Shown: positions 44,835 to 52,551 of the stretch, one piece after another | Layout: each line of letters starts with the position of its first letter | Position numbering within the stretch: the first letter of the stretch is position 1 | From: Rubrivivax sp. | GTDB lineage: Bacteria > Pseudomonadota > Gammaproteobacteria > Burkholderiales > Burkholderiaceae_C | Direction: 5' to 3' | NCBI GenBank assembly: GCA_027487905.1 | Contig: JAIYCR010000096.1 | Location: forward strand, 1-64,000 | DNA: 64,000 nt | The notes under the pieces: model-generated | What the model was told of the DNA's origin: nothing | The model's input: only the letters and a program-made list of their open reading frames with translations | Databases searched by the model: none | Position numbers and translations under genes: made by a program

Positions 44835-45892
44835 CCGCGCTCGGGTGGCAGCGCCATCAGGTCCAGGTGCCCCACCCGCAGTCGGCTCGCGCCGAGCAGG
44901 GCCTGTCGTCGCCCCTGCCACGCCTGCAGCGCCGGCCGCGCGCTGGCGTCCACTTCCTGCGCCGCCCCCGCCATGCCGTCGATCATCGCGGCCATCAGCC
45001 GGCGGTCAGCGGCGTCCCGTCCTCCGTCGAGCTGCCAATCGCTGCGCCAGGTCCACACCCGATGGCCGGCGGCGCGCAGCCGAACGCGCAGGTGGTGCGT
45101 GGCCTGCGCGCCCAGGGCCGGGCCGAAGCCCTTGTCGCGGTGCTGATGGCGCGCGAACAGCCGTGCCACGCTGTCGTCGAATGGATCGGCGGGTGTCCAG
45201 CGGTGGCGGCCGTCCACGCTGAGCGCCATCAGCAGCGCCGTGCGGGACGACCCCGCCGCGTGCGCCAGGCGGTCCAGCCAGTCGGCGCTGACCAGGTCCA
45301 GCAGCGCCGATGCGGTGACCAGGTGGGCGGCCTGCCAGGGCAGCGCATCCAGGCCCCTGGCCAGGTCGAGTGGCTGTCGCACGATGCGGGCGTCCAAGCC
45401 GGGGGCGCTCAGATGCAGGGCAGGAGGCGGGGTCGGTGGCTGCGACCTTGCCAAGGCCGGGTTCGAGCCGCCCGGGCGCAGCGCGCCGAGGCCAGCCGAT
45501 GCCATCGCCTGCGGCCAGTGCGCCAGCAGCGCCGGGTCGTGGTCGACGACGAGCCACTGCTGCGGGCCGCCCAGGCGCGGCGCCAGCCAGCGCAGGTTGG
45601 AGCCGGTGCCGCAGGCCAGGTCGATCACGCGCCAGGGCTCGCCCGCGGCAGGTCCGGCTGCCCGCAGGAGGCCGGCCAGCGCACGAAGACCGGCGTCGCC
45701 CGCGCGGGCTCGGTGGTCGAAGGCCTCGCGCAACTGCAGCCAACCGGCGCTGAAGCCTTCGGGGGCGGGGGCGGGCGGCTGCGTCGCTGTCGGGAGGGTG
45801 GATGGTCCGGCCCTGGCCTTGGCGTTGTCCGCGGCCCCCAGCTTCACGGAGCCGGGCCGGCGGTCGCTTCTGCGGTCGGACCGCTGCGTCAT
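44831..45892 (-). CDS. class I SAM-dependent methyltransferase
   Basis: 353 residues from ATG 45892; the frame is open further but enters the glycosyltransferase gene. After a 45-residue basic/Pro-rich lead, the Rossmann methyltransferase fold begins with motif I VIDLACGTGSNLRWLAP, motif II QQWLVVDHDPALLAHW and a later LVTASALLDLVSADWLDRL. An AWQGRRQALLGASRLRVGH segment ends the protein. The methyl acceptor is unknown. It is the last gene of a four-gene operon (dehydrogenase, PTPS homologue, glycosyltransferase, methyltransferase), with a 4-base overlap to the gene before. Confidence 0.85.
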   Translation of the reverse strand: MTQRSDRRSDRRPGSVKLGAADNAKARAGPSTLPTATQPPAPAPEGFSAGWLQLREAFDHRARAGDAGLRALAGLLRAAGPAAGEPWRVIDLACGTGSNLRWLAPRLGGPQQWLVVDHDPALLAHWPQAMASAGLGALRPGGSNPALARSQPPTPPPALHLSAPGLDARIVRQPLDLARGLDALPWQAAHLVTASALLDLVSADWLDRLAHAAGSSRTALLMALSVDGRHRWTPADPFDDSVARLFARHQHRDKGFGPALGAQATHHLRVRLRAAGHRVWTWRSDWQLDGGRDAADRRLMAAMIDGMAGAAQEVDASARPALQAWQGRRQALLGASRLRVGHLDLMALPPERG

Positions 45893-47007
45893 CGCAGCGC
45901 CTCCAGCACCGTGGCGAAGCGGGCCGCCTGGGCCGGCCAGGTCGGAATCCCCCCCGCCGCTCGGACCGCCCCTCGGGCGAGCGCGGACCGCAGCGCAGGG
46001 TCGCCGATGCAGCGCTGCAACGCCGACCTGAGCGCCGGCACGTCGCCCGAAGGGACCGAACAGCCAGCACCGGGCGGCAGCGTCGAGGCCAGCGCGCCGG
46101 CATTGCTGCACAGCACGGGAAGCCCGGCCACCAGGGCCTCGCTCACCACCATGCCGTAGCCCTCGTGCAGCGAGGGCAGCACCAGCAGATCGGCCTGCGC
46201 GTAATGCGCCCACAGGGTTGGTTCGTCGACCTCGCCGTGCCAATGCACCCGCCCGTCCAGCCCGGCCTGCTGCGCCTGCATGACCAAGGCGCGCGCGGTG
46301 GCCGGATCTCGATCTGCGCTGCCCACCGCGTGGAGCTCCCAGGGCAGCGACGTCAGGCCGCTCAGGGCCTGCAGCAGCAGGGCATGGCCCTTGCGCGGGG
46401 TGAGGGTGGCCACGCACAGCAGCATGACCGTCCCCGCCCGGTGCGGCCGGACGGCGGTGGACGCCACCGGCCCTGCGGCCCGAGCGACGCCGGGTTCGAC
46501 CACCGCGATGCGCTCGCCCGGCACGCCCATCGCCTGCACGTCGCGGGCCGTGTGCGCACTGGTCACGATCACCCGTCGCGCCCAGCGCAGGGCCTCGCAT
46601 TCGCGCGAGCGCAGCCGCTCGCGCCCAACCTCGTCCAGCCCCGTCTCCAGGTGCAGCGGATGGTGGACCAGGGCCACCCACCCAAGCCGATGGGCGTGGG
46701 CCCGCGCCGACGCGCCCAGCGCGCCGAAGGCCAGGCCATCGGCGATGACGGTTCGCCCCTCTGGCAGCGCAGCGATCTGCTCTTCCGCACGTGCCAGGTC
46801 GGCGGCGTGTGCCTGGGGCCACTCGCCGGGCAGGTTCAGCACATCGATCGTCCAGCCGGCCTCACGCAGCGCCGCGACCATCTCGCGGTCGTAGCGGTAG
46901 CCGCCGGTCGGTGCGGACCCATCCCCCGGGATGATCCAGGTGGCCCGACCTTCGGCCAGGGTGCCCGCGGTGGCGTCGGCAGTGGTGGTGGCGGTGGAGT
47001 TCGCCAC
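45889..47007 (-). CDS. glycosyltransferase, family 4 type (GT-B fold)
   Basis: 372 residues from GTG 47007, five bases after the PTPS-homologue stop. Retaining GT-B features are clear in the C-terminal half: LLCVATLTPRKGHALLLQAL, then LLVLPSLHEGYGMVVSEALV, holding the EX7E motif (Glu-Gly-Tyr-Gly-Met-Val-Val-Ser-Glu), and GLPVLCSNAGALAS. The N-terminal acceptor domain starts IIPGDGSAPTGGYRYDREMV. It moves a sugar from an NDP-sugar to an unknown acceptor. Given the neighbours, a pteridine-like or lipid-linked acceptor is possible, as in bacterial pterin glycosides; this is inference. Confidence 0.87.
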   Translation of the reverse strand: MANSTATTTADATAGTLAEGRATWIIPGDGSAPTGGYRYDREMVAALREAGWTIDVLNLPGEWPQAHAADLARAEEQIAALPEGRTVIADGLAFGALGASARAHAHRLGWVALVHHPLHLETGLDEVGRERLRSRECEALRWARRVIVTSAHTARDVQAMGVPGERIAVVEPGVARAAGPVASTAVRPHRAGTVMLLCVATLTPRKGHALLLQALSGLTSLPWELHAVGSADRDPATARALVMQAQQAGLDGRVHWHGEVDEPTLWAHYAQADLLVLPSLHEGYGMVVSEALVAGLPVLCSNAGALASTLPPGAGCSVPSGDVPALRSALQRCIGDPALRSALARGAVRAAGGIPTWPAQAARFATVLEALR

Positions 47008-47011
47008 GGCG

Positions 47012-47440
47012 TCAACCCGCCGCCGGCAGGGACCCCTCGTAGGACGCCCAGGCGACGTGCGATTCGTTCAGCGTCACCCGCATGTGGCACAGGCCTTCGC
47101 TGCCCGCGCCCTTCAGCGCGTGCGGACCGAGCGCGCCCTGCGCGATTCGCCGGGCGACCCGGTCGAAGATCTCGCGGGCCAGGAACTCGGTGGTCGTGTT
47201 GCGGCCGTTGAAGGCGGGCACTTCGTCGAGGTTGCGGAAGTTCAGCTCGGCCAGTTCGCTGCGCAGCAGCTCGGTGGCCAGCCCGATGTCCACCACGATG
47301 CCGTCCGGGTCGAGCGCGGCGCGTCGAAGCTCGAGGTCGACCACATAGGTGGCCCCGTGCAGCCGGCGTGCCGGCCCGAAGACCTCACCTTGGAAGCTGT
47401 GGGCGATCATGAAGTGGTCTCTGACGTTGACGGCGTACAT
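47012..47440 (-). CDS. 6-pyruvoyl-tetrahydropterin synthase / QueD homologue with altered active site
   Basis: 142 residues; the fold is clear along the whole length when laid beside E. coli QueD from memory. His14 (MIAHSF) and His28 (RRLHGATY) keep two zinc positions, but the third zinc histidine is Ala30 and the catalytic cysteine position is Ala24. The Asp-His pair of LDHHYLN is replaced by Asn67-Phe68 (ELNFRNLD). The pterin-anchoring glutamate seems kept as Glu126 (LNESHV). Standard dihydroneopterin-triphosphate chemistry is therefore unlikely. It still probably binds a pterin or related ring. Second gene of the minus-strand operon; no queC, queE or queF nearby. Confidence 0.85.
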   Translation of the reverse strand: MYAVNVRDHFMIAHSFQGEVFGPARRLHGATYVVDLELRRAALDPDGIVVDIGLATELLRSELAELNFRNLDEVPAFNGRNTTTEFLAREIFDRVARRIAQGALGPHALKGAGSEGLCHMRVTLNESHVAWASYEGSLPAAG

Positions 47441-47474
47441 CGGGTTCCTTGGGAGGGGTGGGGAAGGCTGGCCT

Positions 47475-48575
47475 TCAGGCGGGCTGCGAAGCCGGTGTGA
47501 GCGTGGATGCAGCCGCGGCCGGGTAGTCGATTCGATGGCACAGCACGTCCGCGTCCTTCGTGGGCACGGCCGACAGGCGGGCGAGCACCTCGGGCAGCTG
47601 GTCGAAACCGGCGCTGTGGGTGATCAGGCGGTCCAGCACCGGGTCGGTCAGCAGCGACAACGCCAGTGCCAGGCGCCGCTGGTGCGTCCAGCGCCCACGT
47701 TGCGCCGGCGCGAGGCTTCCCACCTGCGAACTCTGCAGGCGCAGCCGCTGCGAATGGAAGGCCTCGCCCAGGCGCAGCGTCACGTCGCGGCGGCCATACC
47801 AGCTCAGCTCGAGCACCGTGGCCTCGTAGCCGGCCAGGCGCAGCGCGGCGTCCAGGCCCTCTGGCTGGCCGCTGGCATGCACCACCCGGTCGGCGCCCGG
47901 GGTGGCCTCCTCGGGCAGGACGAAGCGGGCGCCGAGTGCGCGGACGATGTCGGCGCGGGCCTGCAGCCTGTCCACCACCTCCACCTCGCAGCCCGGTGTG
48001 CGCGCAGCCAGCCAGGCCACCAGCAGGCCCAGCGTTCCCGCACCGACCACGGTGATGCGGTCGCCGATGCGCGGCGGGGCATCCCAGAGCGCGTTGACGG
48101 CAGTCTCCATCAGCGCGGCCAGCACCGCCCGGCCTGCGGGCACGCCCGCGGGCAGCGGCAGCACCGCGTGGGCCGGAACCTGGTAGCGCGTCTGGTGCGG
48201 GTGCAGGCAGAACACGGTGCGGCCGATCAGCTCGGCCGGTCCCGCTTCGACCCGGCCGACGTTGATGTAGCCGTACTTCACCGGGAACGGGAAATCGCCT
48301 TGCTGGAAGGGTGCACGCATGCGCTCGTGCTCGGTGGGGGGCACCTCGCCGCGCAAGACCAGGCCTTCGGTGCCCCGGCTGATGGCGCTGTGAAGGCTCA
48401 GCACCTGCACGTCGCCGGGCGAAAGCGGCGGCAGCAGCGCCTCGCGCAGCTCGGCCCGGCCGGGCGCGACCACCCAGCAGGCGCGGGCAGGCAAGGGACT
48501 GGGATTGAAGGGGTCGGCGGACACGATGGACCGGGCAGCAACAGGGGATACGGCCGATGGTACGGTTGGGTCCAT
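47475..48575 (-). CDS. MDR-family dehydrogenase lacking zinc ligands (BchC-like layout)
   Basis: 366 residues from ATG 48575; a GTG at 48524 would start just before the conserved part ([21 protein letters not shown]). The nucleotide-binding motif is [17 protein letters not shown]. The region that normally carries the catalytic zinc Cys and the GHE motif reads [20 protein letters not shown] and [13 protein letters not shown], with no Cys and no His-Glu. The SRGTE segment recalls BchC-type dehydrogenases of bacteriochlorophyll synthesis. It is likely an NAD(P)-dependent oxidoreductase with non-metal chemistry; substrate unknown. It is the first gene of the operon and its ATG overlaps that of the divergent CDP-alcohol gene by two bases. 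Confidence 0.85.
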   Translation of the reverse strand: MDPTVPSAVSPVAARSIVSADPFNPSPLPARACWVVAPGRAELREALLPPLSPGDVQVLSLHSAISRGTEGLVLRGEVPPTEHERMRAPFQQGDFPFPVKYGYINVGRVEAGPAELIGRTVFCLHPHQTRYQVPAHAVLPLPAGVPAGRAVLAALMETAVNALWDAPPRIGDRITVVGAGTLGLLVAWLAARTPGCEVEVVDRLQARADIVRALGARFVLPEEATPGADRVVHASGQPEGLDAALRLAGYEATVLELSWYGRRDVTLRLGEAFHSQRLRLQSSQVGSLAPAQRGRWTHQRRLALALSLLTDPVLDRLITHSAGFDQLPEVLARLSAVPTKDADVLCHRIDYPAAAASTLTPASQPA

Positions 48576-49389
48576 GAACTCGCGCGGATCCGCCCCCTGG
48601 TCGACGCCGTCGCCGCGCGCGGCGCCGGACCCGGGCGATCACAGCGCGCTGCTGCGCCGCACCGCCGTGGACATCGGCATCGCCGCGCTGGTGCTGGCGC
48701 TGGCCGGCGCCGGCCTGATGCGGGTTTTCGACCTCGGGCTGGACTACCCGGTCAAGGCGCTGCTCGCCTTCGGCCTGGCCGCTGCGCTCGTGGCACGCGC
48801 GCTCTCGCAGGGCCGGCATCCGCATCCGGTGTTCGGCCCGGCCAACCGCGTGACGCTGCTGCGCGTGGCGCTGGGTGCCTTGCTGGCAGCGCTGATCGGA
48901 GAGCCGTCGATGCAATCGCCGGGCGCCCCCGGGTCCGCCTGGCTGGGCTGGGGCGTGGTGGGGGTGGCCACGGTGGCCGCCGTGCTCGATGCGGCCGACG
49001 GCGCCCTGGCGCGCCGCAGCGGTCTGTGCAGCGGCTTCGGCGCGCGCTTCGACATGGAATCCGATGCGGCCTTCACGCTGGTGCTGTCGGTGCTGGTGTG
49101 GCAGGGCGGCCAGGCCGGTGCCTGGGTGCTGGCCGCAGGCCTGATGCGCTATGCCTTCGTCGCCGCCGCGTGGCGCTGGGTCTGGCTGGCGGCGCCATTG
49201 CCGCCCAGCCGTCGTCGCCAGGCGGTGTGCGTCGTGCAGATCACGAGCCTGGTGGTCTGCCTGGGGCCGGTGGTTCCGCCCGCGGCCGCGACCGGGCTGG
49301 CGCTGGCCAGCCTCGCCTTGCTCGTGCTGTCCTTTGCGGTCGATGTGCGCTGGCTGGCGCGTGCACGACCGCGCCCACCGGAGACCTGA
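48574..49389 (+). CDS. CDP-alcohol phosphatidyltransferase family membrane protein
   Basis: 271 residues from ATG 48574. The family signature is exact: Asp139, Asp142-Gly143, Ala146-Arg147, Gly156, Asp160 and Asp164 fit DxxDGxxAR(x8)GxxxDxxxD. Six or more membrane helices surround it (LVLALAGAGLMRVF, PVKALLAFGLAAALVARAL, RQAVCVVQITSLVVCLGPVV). The family joins CDP-diacylglycerol or a CDP-alcohol with an alcohol to form a phosphodiester lipid. The substrate here is unknown. The next genes encode a YceI protein (1 base gap) and an LTA-synthase-like enzyme, so these three form a lipid/envelope operon facing the pterin-like operon. Confidence 0.9.
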   Translation: MNSRGSAPWSTPSPRAAPDPGDHSALLRRTAVDIGIAALVLALAGAGLMRVFDLGLDYPVKALLAFGLAAALVARALSQGRHPHPVFGPANRVTLLRVALGALLAALIGEPSMQSPGAPGSAWLGWGVVGVATVAAVLDAADGALARRSGLCSGFGARFDMESDAAFTLVLSVLVWQGGQAGAWVLAAGLMRYAFVAAAWRWVWLAAPLPPSRRRQAVCVVQITSLVVCLGPVVPPAAATGLALASLALLVLSFAVDVRWLARARPRPPET

Positions 49390-49390
49390 G

Positions 49391-50056
49391 ATGAGCCTGG
49401 ACACCCTGGACACCCATACGTCAATGCCGCCCGTGGCCCCGTGGCGGCGTCGCGCCGCAAAGCTGTGCAGCACCGCGCTGCTGTACGGCTTCGCCTCGTT
49501 GGCGCTGGCACCGCCCGCCAGTGCCCAACCCGCCCGCTACGAGCTGGACCCCGATCACCTCACGGTGGCCTTCCTGGTCGATCACATCGGCTATGCCAAG
49601 ACCCTCGGACTCTTCCGTGCCGCCCGCGGCAGCTACCGCTTCGACGAGGCAACGGCCACCTTGTCTGCGGTGCGCATCGAGGTGGAGACGGCCAGCGTCT
49701 TCAGCAACCAGCGCAAGCGCGACGAGCACCTGAAGGGGCCGGACTTCCTCAACAGCGCTGAATTTCCCCGCATGGTCTTCACCGCCGACGCTGCGCGCCG
49801 CACCGGCGAGCGCAGCTTCGAGATCGCCGGCCGGCTCGAGCTGCTGGGCCGGACGCAGCCGCTGACGCTGCAGGCCACCTGGAACAAGAGCGCGGAGTCA
49901 CCCATCGGCGGCCCTGGCGGCAAGCCCTATGTGATGGGCGTGTCGGCCCGGGGCAGCTTCAAGCGCAGCGCCTACGGCATGAACTACGCCGTGGCCAACG
50001 GCTGGGTGGGCGACGAGGTGGCGCTGATCATCGAGTTCGAGGCCATCCGCAAGTGA
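49391..50056 (+). CDS. YceI-family periplasmic lipid-binding protein
   Basis: 221 residues from ATG 49391. A signal peptide is visible (STALLYGFASLALAPPASA, cleavage after ASA near residue 46) after an unusually long N-terminal stretch. The lipocalin-like YceI fold follows: YELDPDHLTVAFLVDHIGYA, SAVRIEVETASVFSNQRKRD, HLKGPDFLNSAEFPRMVFT and GRLELLGRTQPLTL. YceI proteins bind isoprenoid or other amphiphilic chains in the periplasm. Position between a phosphatidyltransferase and a membrane transferase suggests handling of a lipid intermediate. Confidence 0.92.
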   Translation: MSLDTLDTHTSMPPVAPWRRRAAKLCSTALLYGFASLALAPPASAQPARYELDPDHLTVAFLVDHIGYAKTLGLFRAARGSYRFDEATATLSAVRIEVETASVFSNQRKRDEHLKGPDFLNSAEFPRMVFTADAARRTGERSFEIAGRLELLGRTQPLTLQATWNKSAESPIGGPGGKPYVMGVSARGSFKRSAYGMNYAVANGWVGDEVALIIEFEAIRK

Positions 50057-51756
50057 AGTCCGCCGTGCGGCCCGCGCGGCTGCCGCCCTGGCTGGCCGCC
50101 GCGCTGGGGTTCGCGCTGCTCAATGCGCTGCTGGTGATGGAGAACCGCTGGCCGGGCCTGGGCGTGCGGTGGGTGCCACGGCTGTCCTTCGAGCTCGCGC
50201 TGGCGGTGGCGGCGCTGGGCCTGCTGGCCTCGTGGCGACCATCGGCTGCGCTGCGCCTGGCCCACGGGCTGGTGCCGGTTCTGGTGCTGCTGGTGGTGGT
50301 GCGCTATGCCGATGTGACGGTGCCGGCGGTGCTGGGCCGCCCGGTGAACGTCTATTGGGACGGGCGTCACGCGCTGGAGCTGCTGCGGGCGTCCGGGCTG
50401 ACGCAGCACGGCGCCTGGCTGGCTGCGGCCGGGCTGGCCGGCCTGCTGGGAATGGGCCTGGTGGTCGGCCTGGTGCGCTGGGCGCTGCTCGCGATGGCGC
50501 GAGGCCTGGCGCTGATGCCGGCGCGGCCCTTGCGCTGGGTACTGGCGGGCGGGGCGCTGGTGCTGGTGACGAGCTTCGCGGCCTATGTTCCCGGCGTTCG
50601 CGACACGCGCTGGTTCTTCTCGCTGCCGGTGCTGCCCACCGTGCTGCACCAGGCCCTGCTGGTCGGGCGTGTGCTCGTGCCGGACGCGCAGGCGGCGGTG
50701 CTCGGCCCCGGGCCGGCCTTCGACGGCGACGCAGGGGGCCTGCGAACCGCGCAGGGCGCCGCCGACGTGCTGCTGGTGTTTGCCGAGTCCTACGGCGCCG
50801 TCACGCTCGACCACCCCGAGCTCGCCGCGGCCTTGGCGCCCTCCCGACAGCGCCTGCAGCAGGCGCTGCAGGCCGGTGGCCGCGGCGCCGTGTCGGCCCG
50901 GGTGCGGTCGCCCACCTACGGTGGCGCCTCGTGGCTGGCCCATGCGAGCCTGCTCAGTGGCCTGCCCATCACCGACCCGGCCCGGCACGACCTGCTGCTG
51001 ACCGGCGATCGGCCCACGCTGGTGAGTTTCTTCGCCGGCCAGGGCTACCGCACCGTGGGCTGGATGCCCGGCATCAAGCGGGCCTGGCCCGAGGGGGCCT
51101 TCTACGGCTTCGACCGGGTGGCCGACGACGCGGGCGTGGGCTACCAGGGGCCCGATTTCGGTTACTGGCGCATTCCCGACCAGGCCGCCCTGGCGCTGCT
51201 GGACCGCCAGGAGCTGCAGCGTGGTGGGGCGCAGCTGCCGAGGTCGCCCCGATTCGCCGTCTTCGCCACCACCAGCACCCACGCACCCTTCCATCCGCTG
51301 GCGCCCTTGGCCGCCGACTGGACCCGGCTGCCGGGGCCGCAGGCCTACACTGCAGCGCAAGCGATCGAAGCGCAGGCTCACCCGCCAAGCCTTCAGGCCC
51401 CGCTGCCGCACTACCTGGCAGCCATGCGCTACCAGTTCGACTGGTTGTCCGACTACCTGGCGTCGCGTGCGCCGCGGCCCCTGGTGATGGTGGTGGTGGG
51501 CGACCACCAGCCGCCCGCACTGGTCACGGGCCTGGCAGACAACTGGGACGTGCCGGTGCACGTCATCAGCGACGACCCCGCCTTGCTGGATCGACTGAGG
51601 GCGGAGGGGTTCGCGCAGGGCCTGGCGCCACCCGCCCGCACGCTCGGGCCGCTGCATGCGCTGACGCCGGTGCTGCTGCGGGCTTTCGCATCGCCGGGCG
51701 CCGGCCCGTCGCTCGCGGGCAAGGCCCGGGGCGTCGATTCAGGGCCTGGCTCCTGA
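50053..51756 (+). CDS. LTA-synthase/alkaline-phosphatase-superfamily membrane enzyme
   Basis: 567 residues from GTG 50053, overlapping the YceI stop (GTGA). Four or five N-terminal helices (ALGFALLNALLVM, LALAVAALGLLASW, LVPVLVLLVVVRYADV, VLAGGALVLVTSFAAY) precede a large periplasmic domain of the sulfatase fold. Metal and nucleophile sites typical of the phosphoglycerol-transferase group are seen: VLLVFAESYGAV (metal Glu), PTYGGASWLAHASLLSG (likely nucleophile Ser), and VVVGDHQPPALV (Asp-His). Such enzymes move phosphoglycerol, phosphoethanolamine or similar groups onto envelope glycans or lipids, or cleave them. Its 3' end overlaps the convergent FkbM gene by 18 bases. Confidence 0.85.
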   Translation: MKSAVRPARLPPWLAAALGFALLNALLVMENRWPGLGVRWVPRLSFELALAVAALGLLASWRPSAALRLAHGLVPVLVLLVVVRYADVTVPAVLGRPVNVYWDGRHALELLRASGLTQHGAWLAAAGLAGLLGMGLVVGLVRWALLAMARGLALMPARPLRWVLAGGALVLVTSFAAYVPGVRDTRWFFSLPVLPTVLHQALLVGRVLVPDAQAAVLGPGPAFDGDAGGLRTAQGAADVLLVFAESYGAVTLDHPELAAALAPSRQRLQQALQAGGRGAVSARVRSPTYGGASWLAHASLLSGLPITDPARHDLLLTGDRPTLVSFFAGQGYRTVGWMPGIKRAWPEGAFYGFDRVADDAGVGYQGPDFGYWRIPDQAALALLDRQELQRGGAQLPRSPRFAVFATTSTHAPFHPLAPLAADWTRLPGPQAYTAAQAIEAQAHPPSLQAPLPHYLAAMRYQFDWLSDYLASRAPRPLVMVVVGDHQPPALVTGLADNWDVPVHVISDDPALLDRLRAEGFAQGLAPPARTLGPLHALTPVLLRAFASPGAGPSLAGKARGVDSGPGS

Positions 51757-52551
51757 CGTGTCGGTGGCGAGCCAGGCGTGTATGTCGCCCGAAGGCGCGT
51801 TGCCCGGCTGAGACTGCAGCCAGGCGACCATCGCCGGGGCCTCGAGGCCCTGCGGCTGCATCAGCCTCAGGCGTTCGCCCAGCGACACCGCATACCGGTA
51901 GCGTCCCGGCCCGGCCAGGGCCTCGAGCCGTTCGATGCAGGCCAGCGCGAGGTCGAGCACCGACGGCAGGAACTCGAAGGACAGAGCGGGCAGTGGCTGC
52001 TCCAGCCCCAACAGCACCTGCAGTTCATGGCCCTCGACGTCGATCTTGACGAAATCGGGGCGCCCGTGGCGAGCGATCAGCGCTTGCAGCGTGTCCACGG
52101 CCACCAGCGGCCCGGCCGCCCAGCGCACCCCTCGGAAGGATTCCGCGGCGCCCGCCCGGGCCACGAAATCAGCCGACAGCGTGGACACGCTCGGGTGGCG
52201 CAGGCTCTCCAGCAGCCGGGCCTGCCCTGCCGCACGGCCCAGTGCCAGGGGCTCCAGCACGACGCCCGCATCGCGGCCGAATCGACGCCGGAGCTGCCGC
52301 ACGAAATCGGGCTGCGGCTCGATCGCCACCACCCGCGCGCCCAGACGGCGAAAGGCATCCACCCGGTTGCCGGCGTGTGCCCCGACATCGAAGGCCAGCC
52401 CGCCGGAAGGCACGAAGCGCCGGTAGAACCGGCGCAGCTGCGCCCCCCGCCAGGGAATGGCGCGGTAGACGAGCCAAGACCGCAGCAGGCCCAGCCGGCG
52501 ATCAAGGGCCTCGCGGAGCGTGTCGGCGGTTGGTGAAGGAGCGGGGGGCAT
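51739..52551 (-). CDS. FkbM-family methyltransferase
   Basis: 270 residues from ATG 52551; an upstream ATG at 52680 in the same frame would add a poorly conserved lead. The SAM-binding motif is GGLAFDVGAHAGNRVDAF, followed by ARVVAIEPQPDFVRQL; the FkbM core continues with PDFVKIDVEGHELQVLLGL. These enzymes methylate hydroxyl groups, often on sugars or secondary metabolites. It lies next to, but is transcribed towards, the LTA-like gene, and may belong to the same modification pathway. Confidence 0.88.
   Translation of the reverse strand: MPPAPSPTADTLREALDRRLGLLRSWLVYRAIPWRGAQLRRFYRRFVPSGGLAFDVGAHAGNRVDAFRRLGARVVAIEPQPDFVRQLRRRFGRDAGVVLEPLALGRAAGQARLLESLRHPSVSTLSADFVARAGAAESFRGVRWAAGPLVAVDTLQALIARHGRPDFVKIDVEGHELQVLLGLEQPLPALSFEFLPSVLDLALACIERLEALAGPGRYRYAVSLGERLRLMQPQGLEAPAMVAWLQSQPGNAPSGDIHAWLATDTSGARP

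Noticed and set aside
47012-47440. QueD assignment for queuosine synthesis
   Set aside because: Catalytic Cys, one zinc His and the Asp-His pair are missing and no queC, queE or queF gene is near, so the standard name was not used.
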